Position numbers and translations under genes: made by a program
Notes under the pieces: model-generated
The model's input: only the letters and a program-made list of their open reading frames with translations
Database searches by the model: none
Told to the model about the DNA's origin: nothing
Origin: Fomitopsis serialis
Lineage: Eukaryota > Basidiomycota > Agaricomycetes > Polyporales > Fomitopsidaceae
Direction: 5' to 3'
Length of the DNA: 64,000 bases
Assembly: GCF_022376445.1 (NCBI RefSeq)
Contig: NW_025954993.1
Location: forward strand, 248,001 to 312,000
In this document: in pieces, positions 24,689 through 37,927 of the stretch
Position numbering within the stretch: position 1 is the first letter of the stretch
Layout of the letters: each line of letters opens with the position of its first letter

Positions 24689-26014
24689 TCACAAATGGTA
24701 AACGATCTTCTCCGCACTAACTTTCCCTTCCCTCATGTACTGCAAACCTTCGGGTATCGCCTGCAGCCCGCCCTCCCACAGCTTTATGCGATTCGTCACG
24801 ATACAATCATCGCGCAGGAGCTGGGGCATCTTCTTCATGAATGCCGCGATTTGCGCCTTGTCATTGGGCTGCACGGCGTACTTCGCCTGCGGACCGAGCG
24901 AAAAAGGGCGGCCGAACGCGGTATACAACAAAGTGTCTACCCCATTGGATGTCAGTCGGCGTGCTTCAGTCACCGCCTAATCAACTGAGATACGCACGGA
25001 TGAATTCCACGTCTTTGCGGAGCTTCTTAGCCTTGAACGTCGGCGGGAACATTAGGATGAGCTTCCCTCCGTTGGCTCCCATGCAGCGTGCACAGAGCTC
25101 TTGGGTCTCCTTCGTGCTCTGAGTGTCAACCGCATAGCGCACGCCATTTTCCGTCACCTTTTTTATGGCGTCGACGACGTCGGCGCTCTTGTAGTCATAC
25201 ACCGCATCTGCCCCCAGAGCCTTGACGAGGTCGAAGTTTTTGGGAGACGCAGTCGTGACAACCTTGTATCCTGAGAGGCGTGCAAGCTGAATGGTATATT
25301 GGCCCACCGAAGCTTGACAAAACATAGTCAGGAATGTACTGGGATAGAACGATTTAACCAGTCAGACGCACAACTTCCCCCATGCACGAATACCCATTCG
25401 GTGCCGTCCGCCTTCTCCGGTGGCTCTACGAGCGCTAGACGCTGTGGATGGTACAAGCATTGTACTGCCGTGAAAAGCCTGAAATTGCGTAATCACACCG
25501 GGGATGATGAACTACAGACGACATACCCCACGCTGACGGTTGCAGCCTGTTCATGGCTCAGAGTCCCCTCCGGAACGATCCACGCAAGCACCGCGGGGGT
25601 CTTGACGTACTCCGAGTACGCGCCGCCGTCGACATAAGTACCTCCCATCGCGAAACCGGCGACGTGCATGCCGAGCTCCGGAAATGTGACGTTCTTGCCC
25701 TGCTGCACGACGTGCCCAGACCAGTCGCACCCGAGGACCGTCCCCGCATTCTGCACAACGTCGACGACTGGCGACGGATGAGATTCCGATCAGCGACGGA
25801 CATGCAGGTAGAGGACTGAAGACTTACATCTCCAGTCTGCCGGATTTTGTGCGACAGCGACAACCTTCACGAGGATGTCATCGTCGCCGAGGGTGGGGAC
25901 CGGGTGGTCCTGCACAACGGCCTTCTTTCCCTGGCGGTGTTACGGGGTTGAGCTTTTTTCGAGACGACATTCGACAGAATGGGGACTTGCCTTCTGGACA
26001 ACAACGGCCTTCAT
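24689..26014 (-). CDS. Zinc-binding-type medium-chain dehydrogenase, trans-enoyl-reductase-like
   Basis: NAD(P)-dependent oxidoreductase of the quinone-oxidoreductase/enoyl-reductase branch of the medium-chain dehydrogenases, resembling stand-alone enoyl reductases that partner fungal polyketide synthases. Five introns splice cleanly to about 345 residues with no frameshift. The first is GC-AG (after MKAVVVQK). Visible motifs are the N-terminal GroES-like start MKAVVVQK, then NPADWR, GCDWSGHVV, the nucleotide-binding segment GGSSSVGQYTIQLARLSGYK and LGADAVYDY; it ends GKVSAEKIVYHL. No cysteine cluster for structural zinc is seen, which suits a zinc-independent reductase. It lies divergently from the transporter at 27481 and 4.1 kb from the polyketide synthase start, so a trans-acting role is plausible but inferred. 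An unrelated alcohol or quinone reductase cannot be excluded. Confidence 0.88.
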
Positions 26015-27480
26015 CGTGGCTGGGATGGGAGTATGTCCGTCCATTGCCTGAGATACGGGCTACCACTTGGCTGCGTCCCGCGCCATAAAAGCACTAATCC
26101 GTCCTGAACAATGTATCAGTGTTGGCAGATCCATGATTGGGCTCATCCGCTCCCCCGCCGCTGTACACACCGTTGTAAGCTTACAGTACTAGGTACTGCG
26201 TGTGACAACGCACGGATATCGCATCTAGCCCTGAGCCTGTGACATACCATTACTTCAAACCCCTTGGAACCGCGAAGCGCGGGTGGCTTAGTCAGTCACA
26301 AGTCGATATCTCGGACTGGCGATAGTGTGGAGGAAGCCGGAGGAGGTCAGATTCACCACACGAACTCCACTGCGGCGAGGAGTGACAGCGTGGACGAATG
26401 CACAGTTGGGAACATGTTCGGCACATCCGGGGGCCCGCACAATCTGAACCGCGCACCAGTACTTCACACACGAAGCCAGGTGTCAATCTGTTACGTTGTC
26501 TCTTCGTCAATTCGACCCAGAGGTGTATACGTAGCGACAACTTACTGCGCCTTTACGCTTTAACCTTGAGTATGGCCAAAGTATGGTACTATTAGGTTGT
26601 TACGCTCGTGTAAGTCATGATGACAGTTAGATTATATAAGGAAACTTGACATCCGGTACTTATTTGCCGGTGTGGCTGAGGACAGCGTTAACGTTGAACT
26701 CGAGCTTGCCTTGAACCTCAATCGACCACAAATTTTGGTTCACTTCCAGCAGCAGCCAGCATTGCCATTCGGGTCCTTCTTGGCTGACTGCACTCACGGT
26801 GACACGAATCAAATGGCAGTGGAATAGATCGGCCTTATGATGATCATAGAATACGTCCTGGTGAGTGTTTGGAACTTCCCCAAACCTGACAGACGTACCG
26901 GGTCCAGATATGGACTACTGATTCGTGCTTTGCTTGAGGGCATAGTTGAATCACTGACACACAAGCCAGATGCAAGGACACAGAACCACGCTGCGGACTT
27001 GAGGCTGCATCGACTCATCAGCGGAGGTCTTGGCTGCCACTCTCAAGAATACCACTCTGCCGAGTGTGTGCAAGCGTGTCTTTGGCGTGGAACTGGTGAG
27101 TGTCTTCTGTGTGTGGTACCGCATGCGCGATACTGATGTGCTTGATACGTTCCTGGCACCTTGCAGAGATCTACTGGACAGCCTCATCCGCGCTTCAATT
27201 CTTCCGTAATGTCGGCATGTCTCGGTCACAGTCTTCCTGTCACAAATTCCTGAAGACTTAGTTGAGCAACCGCATTGTCGAACCTTAAGTTAAGGGTTCG
27301 AGTACTCTCCGTTGCAGGCCATACAAGCCGGCAAGCGTCTTGTATTTGCACAGCGTCCGGCGTTCCCGGTCCACTTCTGCTCGAGCCTCGTTTCGACTTA
27401 TGTGTTGTATAAATCGTGCGCACGCCTCAAGTGGTCCTATCTACTACCGTCACGCATCATACCTACGCAGCTTAGACCAA
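26015..27480. other. Divergent intergenic region between reductase and transporter
   Basis: No gene supported in 1.47 kb. Short open frames on both strands lack motifs and splice partners. It probably contains the promoters of both flanking genes; I see no element I would name. Confidence 0.5.
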
Positions 27481-29449
27481 TGTCTGACAGGCCCATGGGT
27501 CCACTGTCTGAGGTTGAACTAGCAACGAAAGACGAATCTACGCCACCCGGTTCGGTCGTCATCGAAGTTGTAGCTGCGCCACCAGCGATTAACATCCCGG
27601 ATGGCGGTCTTCAGGCATGGCTCTCTGTCCTCGGAGGGTACGTTTTTCTGTCTTTATAGTGCACGTCTTCTATCGCTGACCATTGTGAAGGTTCCTGATT
27701 TGCACAACCACCTTCGGCTACTCCAACTCGTTCGGGGTGTTTCAGGACTACTATGTTCTCTCAGGCGCATCGTCTGCGTCGAACATCAGCTGGATTGGGT
27801 CTTTACAGGTGCGCGCGCAATGGCCTTATTTCCTCCGACTGTCATTGAGACTGTACCAGCTGTTCTTCATGTTCGTCGTGGGCCTTCCTGCGGGCAAACT
27901 CTTCGATCAAGGTTACTTCCATTATGTCGTAGGCTCCGGCAGCATTCTCTACGTATTCTGGTACGTCTGGTAGTCTGACGCGCCTATCCCAGTCTCTTTT
28001 CCGAGGATTACGTACTCATAATTCGAGAACTTGGCAGCATGTTCATGCTCTCACTCGCGAATCCGCACAAATACTATCAACTCGTGCTCTCCCAGGGCAT
28101 TGGCATGGGCATCGGGAGCGGCTTGATGCTTGTCCCGGCTATGTCTGTGCAAACGCATCACTGGCGCGTGCGCCGCTCGCTCGCAATGGGCATTGTCATG
28201 ACCGGTGAGCCGTTTGCGTTCCTCGAGCACTTTCGCCTCTCCCCGGCGAACTCTTTACTCTCCTACGTTCAAAGGTCACTGATGCAGGGCATCCTCTTCC
28301 CTAGGCTCTGGCGTCGGCGGTCTAATCTACCCTATCATGCTGAACAAGCTTGTGAATGGCAGTGCTGGTTTCGCGTGGGGAGTACGTGCGACCGCGTTCC
28401 TTACTCTCGGCCTGCTCGCCATAGCAAATGCGGTAATGACGACTCGCTTACCGAGCGCTAGGAAGCGTGGACCAGGGCCCAAACCTGACATGAAAGCAAT
28501 TATGACGGACGGGCCGTACTGGTTATTTGCGTTCGGGTACGTGTCCCTTTGTGTGGCCCTCCACTTGTGCGTGCAGACTAGAGTACTGAGAGGTGCCGGC
28601 TACGCAGGTTGTTTCTCGTACTTTGGGGGATGTTCTTCCCGTGTGAGTAGGCACGACCTCTGCGGTGTCCTCAATTGACCGACCCTTGGTATTCCAGATT
28701 TCTACCTCCAGCTATGGGTGAACCTGCACAGGCTCTCGGGGACGCTGGCGTTCTATACCGTAAGTTCGGTTTGGCCCCATATGTCCGCTTCCCAGAAGTG
28801 ACTGTCATACAGATCGCCATTCTCAATGCTGCCTCGATCTTCGGGCGCACCCTTCCGAACATGCTTGCAGACCGCGTCGGCCCGTTCAACGTTCTCGCGC
28901 CTGTGGCAGTCATCACAAGCGCGCTCGTACTCGCCATGTTCGGCGTCACATCCACCGGGGCTGTCATCGTGTTCTCGATTCTGTATGGGTTCTTCTCGGG
29001 AGCAAGTGCGTCCATTCCTCCTTTTCTTCTGACCCTACTCTCATCCTCTTTCGCAGTGATCTCACTTATGCCTCCGGCGGCGGCGACGCTTGCCAAGGGT
29101 CTGCATGAGATCGGGTGCGTCATCTTTAACCATGCTCTCTTTCACGGGCTCGGCTGATCTCAGAACAGGATCCGTCTTGGACTCGGGTATTTTGTAACGT
29201 CGTTTGCCATGTTGACTGGGACACCCATCGCTGGCGCGCTCTTCGACGAGGGCGGCCGGTGGTACAAGCCAATCGTGTTCAATTCGGTGAGTGCCCCTTG
29301 TATTGAGCTTCTGACAGGCAGCTGGTTCCGCTGGACACGGGTGTTGAGCGCTGATCACGGCCCTACAGGTTATCATGTTTGCCGGGGCGTCGTGCTTAAT
29401 CGTAGCGCGGAGCCTGGTCGCCCGAGCAAAAGGGTCGCAGCACGTGTAG
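27481..29449 (+). CDS. MFS transporter, monocarboxylate-transporter-like
   Basis: Membrane transporter of the major facilitator superfamily, closest in feel to fungal monocarboxylate-transporter-type proteins often found beside biosynthetic genes. About ten exons splice in phase (first donor after VLGG at 27638, last exon from the VIMFAGASCLIV block) to about 440 residues ending GSQHV. After a soluble N-terminus comes the family signature PDGGLQAWLSVLGGF, then TTFGYSNSFGVFQDYY, an SWIGSLQ turn, the LSQGIGMGIGSGLM helix, ASIFGRTLPNMLADRVGPFN and TGTPIAGALFD. All fit the expected twelve-helix layout. No frameshift is needed, in contrast to the adjacent synthase. Substrate is unknown; export of the polyketide product is an inference from position. 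Confidence 0.9.
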
Positions 29450-30129
29450 TCGGATGTCGCTCCTTGAGATGTTGTGGGTAGACCGACTGCAAGAGTGTGG
29501 CTTATGCACAGGGTTGATTTCCGCCGCCTGTGAATCGAGATTCCAGTCCCTGATCCGAGTATGTGCATTGCTAAACTATCATGCCAGTGGATTGTGTCCA
29601 GGCTTTCCCATACCTGTGCCGCTTCTGCCACCTACTGAGGGTGCCTCGGCGCATGCGAAATTGGCACATAAACCAGCGGGATCACATATGTCATCTTGAC
29701 ATGCGTACTCACGCCCCTGGCCCGCGAACCGCGGGGGACTTATGCTCGTACTGCGCGTATTGCGAGCGGTACGCACGCCATAAACAACTGTCACGTCGGT
29801 GACACTGAATGTCGGCCTGTGTGCAGTGTTCTATCAAACGAAGTGACTGACAAACTGTTCTGCTTCTATCATCTTTTGCTTTCCGCCATCAATAATCATT
29901 TGATTGTGGTCTTCTCATTTATCTCACGTTGCTTGACGGTCGATCTTTGATACTGATACAGCGAGACCTGCGTCAACAATGTACACTTCGTCAGCACACC
30001 CTGCAGTACATGATCCTCACACCAAGAGTATAAGTATACTCGACTCATTGGCATTCAGCACTGCTCACGAGCATTCTCTGCAGTGATACTCCACATAGAC
30101 CAGAGATCGCATCGGAAATTGCTGTTAGG
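29450..30129. other. Intergenic region upstream of the polyketide synthase
   Basis: 680 bp without a supported gene; presumably the synthase promoter. Becomes AT-richer towards the start codon. No named regulatory site recognised. Confidence 0.5.
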
Positions 30130-33100
30130 ATGTTTTCGAACAAATCGCCTCCTATCGCCATTGTGAGTGATCACAAAGATACTTTGATCTCGAAGTCCCA
30201 CTGAGGCAAATCCTTGCTCTATGTACAGGTTGGAATTGCTGCAGAACTCCCGAGTGGTGACTGGAGCGAGTCGAACTTGGACTACAACTCGTTTTATGAC
30301 TTCCTATTGCAAGGCGGAGAGGCGTACGAGAAGATGCCTGCAGACCGCTTCAACATGCACACGTGAGCTTGTCAATCATATTTTTGTTTGGCACTTATAT
30401 TCATAATGCTTCAGTCTCAAGGGAACCGCTTCCGGCCAGGTGGGCGCCGATACAGGCGCATTCCTCAAGGACATAGGCCTCTTCGATCCGATCGAGTTCG
30501 GTATCACGAGCAAGGATGCCAGGCTGATGAGCCTGGGCACAAGAAAGCTCATAGAAACGACGTTCCTAGCCTTACTTGACTCGAGTATCGACTACAGAGG
30601 TCGGGATGTCGGCTGCTACATGTCTGCTGTGGCTCATGACATGTTTTCCGTATCCGGACATGTGAGTGATTTAGTGTGAGAGGTTCTCGCTACTCTCTGA
30701 ATCCCACTCTACCAGGATGACGTGGAAGCTCGCGGGGCGTTTCAGGCGGCCCAGCGATGGTCGCGAACCGTGTCTCGTATCATCTCGATCTCCGCGGTCC
30801 AACTATGCTCTTGATACGGCATGTAGCTCAACCTTATATGCCACCCACTCGGGGTTCAAGCGTTACGGAATGGCGAGTGCGAAGCGGCAGTTGTGGGCGC
30901 TGTCAGCTCAACCACAGTCAGCATGCACAGGGACATTCTTCTCGAATCTGACAGGACATTTGACCTGTATTGCGTAGGTTCACGGAGTGGCTGTTGTACA
31001 CACAGGGCGGCATTCTGTCTCCCGACGGGAAATGCAAACCTTTCGATGCAACTGCCAACGGGTGAAGCTCATTCTTCAGTTATGAATGTCTCCTCACATG
31101 AGGTTACCCTATAGATTCGGGCGAGGTGAGGGTGCGTCTCTATCGTGCTCAAGCCTCTCGACGCGGCGCTCCGTGATCGAGACAGGATTTATGCTACAGT
31201 GCGTCACTCCGCCGGTAGACTCGGCTTTGACTTCCACTGACATCATAAATACATAGATTCTCGGAACCGCATCAATTCTTCCGGCTCGCTGGCCCCGTGA
31301 ATGCACCAGTCGCATTGGCGCAGAAAATGCTATGTTACGTGCGTTCGCTCAGGCGCAGCGGTCTCCGCGAGAAATAGACTTTGTCGAGCTACACGCAACA
31401 GGTATATCTGCCGTATTTTTCACTGAATTTGTTTCTGACACGCGCTCTCTCGCCTAGGTACTGCATCTGGGGACCCCACGGAGGCGAACTGGGTCGGTGT
31501 ACAGTTTGGGAGAGATGATGAGCTGCTTGTTGGCAGCGTAAAGGGCAATATTGGGTACGTCTCGTATTGACATGCACATCATCAAGGTACTCACCATTGC
31601 TGTAGCCACACGGAGATCACTGCATTCCTATCGTCTCTATGCAAGGTTTGCCACATCATCGAGCATGGTGTGATCCGCCCACTGTCAACTGCACCATCCC
31701 GAACCCTGCCATCAAGTGGACGGAGCATAACATGCGCGTTCCTGTAACTCCGGAGAAGCTTAGCATCCGCTCTCCTTCTGGCCGTGCGCTCATCGCGATG
31801 TCGAGCTCCGGTATTGGCGGCGCCAACGGCCACTGCGTTATTGAAGCTCACGCGCCCGACGTTGATGGCACTCCGCAGTTGTGGGCGTATCAGAGTTCGG
31901 TGATCCCGTCGCTCTTGATCATAGGCGGCCTATCACCACGGTCCGCTTCTGCTGTCGGCGAATCACTCAAGGCCCTCACGGCGGAGCAGGACCACAAGGA
32001 CATGGACCGTGCACTCGGTCGGCGAGCGCGGTCAATGCTCTGGAAAGCGTATGCTGTTACTCCAGACGGACAAACCCCTCGCTTCTCGGAGCCGGCTCTC
32101 ACCCCTAAAACAGCACCGGAGATCGTGTTTGTGTTCCCTGGCAGGGCCCCAACACTGGAACAGTAAGTTCATTGAATTATGCCACCGACCAAGCTGATTA
32201 TGTACAGTGGGTCGCGAGCTATTCAGGACATGCGTTCCATTCCATGATACTGTGGTGGAGCTCGACGCAGTCTACGCAAGCGTGACTGGCAAGTCGCTTA
32301 TCGCAGACGTGGGCCTCTTCGGCGAATCCGATGTACCTGACACCTTGGGAGACGTCTGGCCAATCTCCATTACCTTACCTGCGCTAACGATCCTGCAAAT
32401 TGCGCTCATGGAAGCTCTAGCTTTCATCGGCGTCAAGCCGGATGTAGTGATCGGACACTCTGCAGGCGAGACGGCCGTCGTGTATGCGTCGGGTGCGGCA
32501 TTCAAGGCAATGGCAGTCGAGCTCTCAATTGCAAGGGGCCGAGCGATGGAGGCACTGGAGGGACACGATGGAGCTATGGCAGCTGTAGCATGCTCTGCAG
32601 CGCTGGCTGAGGAAACCATCGTTGACGTCGTCGCGGAGCTGGGACCCGCTGCCCTGGAGGTTGGCTGTTACAACGCTCCGAACGCCATCACACTGTCCGG
32701 TTCTGCAAAGCACATCGCGTCTGCAGTGGCGCGGGCAAAGGCGGCTGGTATTCTGGCGACCCAGCTACGAACGCGGATACCCGTACACTCGTCAATGATG
32801 GCTATCTGCCAGGCAGATTACGAGGAGCGGGTTGGGGAGGTGTTCAAGAAGTACGCAGTCGTACCGACGAAAGTGGAGACGTTCTCGTCTCTTACTGGCG
32901 GCATATTGAACACGCCCTACGACGCCCGCTACTTCTGGGATAATACGCTTGGGCCGGTAATGTTCGAGCCCGCTATAAACGCCATTCACACTAGGCACCC
33001 GCAGTCGATTTTCGTGGAGCTGGGCCCCCATCCCGTCCTGTCGGGGTATATCACCGCGATCTCGGGGCACGGTACGACAGTACTGAGCCCGATGAAACGA

Positions 33101-36100
33101 TCCAGGACTGCAGGCGTCGGCGAGCCGATGCAGCTCTTGGACTGTGTCGGGCGACTAGTCTGCGCGGGCTACTCGCGAGTGAATATGGATGTGCTGTTTG
33201 GTATGGCAGAGAACGCAAGTGCAAACATACCTCCATATCCATTCGCGCGGAAGGAGGTCCCATATACAGCTTCGACATTTGAGATCACCCGCCAAAGACA
33301 GATGCGTCATGGCCCATTGAACTACCCTCAACTGCGAATCAACACACAGACGCATCCTGGCTAGCGGACCACATCATACAGAATGAACCTATCATGCCCG
33401 CAGCGGGATTCCTGGAAATGGTATGCGCATTCTGTATCGCTCGGGAAGATCGGCTGACTGGTACCCCACAGGCACTCGAATTTGGCGCGAAGAAGCTCTG
33501 GAACATACAATTCCACTCGGTCCTGTCGCTTTCGTCCGAACGTCCGACGCCCATTGACGTGAGACTTGAAGATTCGCAGTGGAGCGTCCACAGTGCACCT
33601 GCGGCAGATTTGTCAATACGTGGCCACCGACGTGAGTCCGTCATTTCTCATCATCCCAGAGAAGTTCACATTTCTCGGTAGTACGATCGTGTACATGCGA
33701 CAGGCTATCTCTCGATGGAAGCGAACTCGATGGAGATGCGTCTCCAGTGGCCATCAACGACATACGTGCACGCCTGAAGATGATGGAGACGAAGAGTTTT
33801 ATGATAATCTTCGTTCATTGCCAACTACGGGACCACGTACAGGAGAGTGCTATCCTGCTATCATGGGGTTGACGCATCTGGGCTGGAGGAATTTCTGATA
33901 GAAATTCGCGGTGCAGGAGACGATCTCGACAAGTAGTGGACGGCGTCTGGTGCCTGCTCATCAAATTCTACACCTTGTCTTCAGTCTCTCGGACTACCGA
34001 CTGCATCCTGCAATTTAGATGCTGCGCTGCAGGTTGCAGTGCATCCGTTGATTACTGGGGCCGTCGCTCACGGTCACTACTATCTGCCATCAAAGTTGGG
34101 GACGCTAGTTATCCATGACGCGCTTGCTCAAGGGATGCCTGAGAAGATCTACGCTCATGCAGTCTTGTCAAATGGATGCCTGGTAAGACGCCTTCATACC
34201 GCAATTTGATGCTTGCGTCCTGACACTGCTTAGAGTCGCTCACTTACGACTTCAAGCTCATGAACGAACGCGGCCAGACGCTATGCACCATAGATGCCCT
34301 CGAGGTAGCAGCTCACGGGCGAACACCATTGATAGTCCAACATCGATATGATATGGCCCATCGCCAACTCGATATACATCTCTCCATTTCTTCAGAGTCG
34401 GGCGACAACGGGTCAAATATGAAGACGACCATGATCGTCGACGGGTATGTAATTGCGTCCTCGCCTCTTGTGCTATACTCATAGGGGAACCGCCACAGTT
34501 ATCCAAGGACGGGAGCACTGAGCTTCTAATCCTAATCTTCCAGTACCACCGAGGACATGAGATGAGACTTCAGCAAAAAATCCTCTCTTTGAACCCGTCC
34601 TACAGAGAGTCCCTCTGCTTCATCGCATCCAAAGGTACGGACGGCGACGCGGTTCTCGGCTTCACTAGGTCTCTCCGTAAGGAATACCGATCGTGGCAGG
34701 TGTTCTGCGTCATTTCCCCGCGACATGGCCTCTTGGAGAATACGAGGAGACAGCACAGTCTCTCTGTGCTCATCCGCTGGCAGAGGAAGAAATGTCGGTA
34801 CATGAGGATGGCTCAGTGCGTGCTCCCATGGTCGTATCATCGCCCGCGCCGAGGAAACTCGTGTCTTTTGACCCCGGAGCGCTATGGACGTATCAGCACT
34901 CTACCCTCTCGCAGGTTTCTCACCCGATGGTACCTCCAGGCCATGTTCTGGTCCGTGTCCTGGCTGGTCGTCCAATATCTCCTCATGCCGAGCGTTCATC
35001 GGACGCGTGGACGGCTTACCAAATGTCTATGTTGGAATTACACTTGGGCCCCTCTCCAACTTCCTCATTGCTCACCGCGGGAGCCTCTTGCAGATGTCGG
35101 ACATTCCCGATGTCACTCGGGGTCCTCATGTGCTCGGCGCAGCTCTAGCTGTGCTTGCCATCGGGTCCGCCAGATTCAGCGACCCCTCGCGTCTGGAGGG
35201 CGAATGCATCTCGTAACGCACTCGGACACAGGCTCGGGCGCGTTCTGTGCCAGCTATACGAGAGCCGCGGACTGCACGTGTACGCTTGCCGTCGCAGGCC
35301 GGCATCTCGGAGACCAGGAGCGCACTATCTCGGCAGCCGAATACATGGTTTCGGGGAGAGAGGAGCGAATGCCAGCGACATCGACAGGACGGTGCACCGG
35401 CTGCAACCAGCAAGGTATTCCAATGGGATGACCGCAGCACTGGGGTCGGAGAATTCTGGCCGAGGACCCGTGGGCTATAGGGATGCGTTGAAGCTCGCGT
35501 TGTCGAACCCTACTAGCTTCACAGAAGTCTTCACTCCTCCCATCGATGCGCTGGACATAGTACGACCAACAGACGTATGCTTTGTGGACACCATCTTCGC
35601 TCCTGACAAGGTGTATATTTTGATCGGAGGTATCGGAGGATTGGGCTACCCGTCGCGTGTTGGATGTATCAGGTTGTGAACATGCAGACTCAGATGTGAG
35701 ACTAACGTACGTCGTAGAACGGGGCGCGTGAGATCGTCCTCACCTCCCGCTCAGGGACGGCCAAACTCGCGACTAAAGACGAGTTCATCGCTTTGAGGCT
35801 TCTCGCTTACCTGCGATCACGAGATGACTTGGTGCTACGTACGGAGGCCATCGACGCATCATCGGTCGAGGAAACAAGGGAGCTGGTGGCGTCGAGCCAG
35901 AAACCGTTTGGCGGGTGCATGATCATGACAACCAACCTGATCGACCGTACATTCGCCACGCAAACGTCGGATACATTCGAAGCCTCTTTCACCGCCAAGC
36001 TGGGTGCCTTCCATGCTTTGGAGAAGGTCATCGATATTCATTCGCTGGACTTCGTGCTCGCCTTCTCGTCTGTCGCGGGGCTGTTGGGAAATGCTGGGCA

Positions 36101-36837
36101 GACCAATTACGCTAGGTATGCTAGCAGCTTCGTGACTCGGTCGCGTTGCCAAACCTTACTGACCTCGTCACAGCGCAAATACTGCTTTGACAGGGTTGAC
36201 GAAGCGATACAAGAACGCTGCGACCATCGTTCCACCAATGATAAATGATACCGGGGGGTCCCTCACCCTGGCCGCTACCGACAGTACGAAATGGTCGCGG
36301 TTTAGACACCTCAGCGCCTGGGCCATGACGTGCGAAGGCAAGTTACATCGGCTAACAATGACCTAGGTCAAATCTGACGAGAAACTCACAGCACTCTGCG
36401 AGTGCATCGGCGACGCATTGTTGAAGCTTCGTGAAGGACCTGTCTGGCAATACATCCCAGATTGCGACTGGAGCCTCGTCCAGAGCAAAAATGGGTCTTC
36501 CCCCCTGTACGACCACCTCGTGGTGAAAGAATCCCTGTCAGACACCGACCATAACTCTGAAGACTTGGAGCGCGAGCTGGGCGACATTATTTGCGATGTG
36601 CTGGACATAGACCACGAAGACTTGTCTCCTGACGTGCCTCTCACGTCTTACGGCTTAGACTCCCTATCAGCGATGGCCCTGTCCCATGCTCTGGAACCAT
36701 ACCTAGCCGTCTCGCAGCTTCAGCTTCTGGCCGACGTCACGCTTGCCGATCTCGAGCAGCTCCGCGAAGAATCACTGAGCGCAACTACTCCCGACCCCGA
36801 GTCTGCAGGCGTCATGGCCGAGATGGGCGATTGCTGA
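30130..36837 (+). pseudogene. Highly reducing type I polyketide synthase, frame-broken
   Basis: Iterative polyketide synthase, domains in order KS, AT, DH, ER, KR, ACP; no clear methyltransferase. Seen motifs: KS start PPIAIVGIAAELPSG, active-site DTACSS (about 30814), LHATGT and GNIGHTEI; AT GHSAGE (about 32455); DH hot-dog parts HIIQNEPIMPAAGFLEM and LHPAILDAALQ; an ER with LVTHSDTGSGA where active enzymes have a GGVG loop; KR LIGGIGGLG; ACP YGLDSLSAMAL, stop at 36835. The protein is recognisable throughout, but one-base losses move the frame near 30750, 30812, 30852, 30899, 31134, 31268, 31295, 31325, 31675, 32140-32150, 33357, 33799, 33818, 34015 and 34716, many in C, G, A or T runs. I count few substitutions to stops. 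It is either a recently dead gene or a stretch of poor consensus sequence. Confidence 0.85.
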
Positions 36838-37603
36838 AGCGCTGAATGCTCAGGCTGGACGTTGAACTCGTGTCGCTGGTAGATATCCGGCAGTACCACG
36901 GCGCCTTCGGAAAAGACAGAGGTAGTTACTGTGGTCCATGTGCACTGTTGAATTGATGTCGTTGTATTGAGGGTCGAAGAACTCACATTGTTTGTACTAA
37001 CACACGTACTGTACATACATGGTTCCTCAGTAAGTTATGTGATGACGCCGATACCGAACCTATGTAACAACTGGTTCGCTCAGACATAGTCATTGTATAC
37101 ACATCATCATCGACAGACGTAATTTATTCTAAGTGATGTTGGCAAACCAGTGCACGTCGTCCCCATTCTCAACGCACTGAGACACGGTCACAAGGAGGAG
37201 GAGGAGGAGGAGGGGATTCCATTTAGTCCTCACGTCTGCGTGCCATAAGGCTCGCCACGTGTGACAACGCTCTCTATTTACATGACAACCCCCATACTCC
37301 ATAGACCCGTGTACACTACTTCCCGATTGGGATATCCAGCACCTACTATCGCACGATTGCAATACTACTCGATAATTCACAAACACCCCGGCTCATCTGC
37401 CTTGCAGCATGGCAGGATCCATGGCTAAAACCTGGTAGGAAAAAGCTTCGAAAAACCTCCAGGCGTTAGTGGTGGTTCCCCATCGCACTAACATAACTCA
37501 CCATGGTCCAGGTGGTACCATATGGTAGCGCTACTGCCGTCCGCGATCATGCGGAGGGCACGCGAGGCCCCCTATTGGCATAGTAGGGGCTGGACACGCC
37601 CGA
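36838..37603. other. Intergenic region; GAG tract; probable LINE 3' remnant
   Basis: No gene supported. A (GAG)n tract lies at 37194-37213. The last part, up to the CCCGA at 37599-37603, is the left flank of the LTR element. Since the right flank is the 3' end of a minus-strand LINE, roughly 37430-37603 may be the LINE's displaced 3' end; this is inference from orientation only. Confidence 0.45.
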
Positions 37604-37806
37604 TGTAACGGATATTCCCGTTACGGTATATCTTATCTCGTATGATTGTTCTTGTTTGTTCGAGGGCTCGTATGGCGCGCCAGCGCACCTACGAGACCTC
37701 AGTCCTTTACCATCCTCATCGCCCCATGTATGCTACGTGTAGACAGTCCCTCTGAATAGAGACTGGGTACAGCGCATACCGGGCCCGAGGATTAAGGGAC
37801 GCTACA
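37604..37806 (+). repeat. Left LTR (203 bp)
   Basis: Starts TG and ends CA, and reads the same as the right LTR. Preceded by the target duplication CCCGA. Any transcription start or polyadenylation site inside it cannot be placed from sequence alone. Confidence 0.95.
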
Positions 37807-37927
37807 CTTTTTTGCGCTCCAGAACAGCTTCTGTTCTGGGGACTATCTACTCTAGGCAACAACCTGGAAACTTCGAATTTCTATGCTTTACATCCAAATC
37901 TAGTCAACTTCGCAACCACTCAAGAAG

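Noticed and set aside
30700..31400. Explaining the KS frame changes by extra introns
   Set aside because: Protein similarity is continuous across the shifts, with no room for introns and no GT-AG pairs at those points; one missing base each is the simplest reading.
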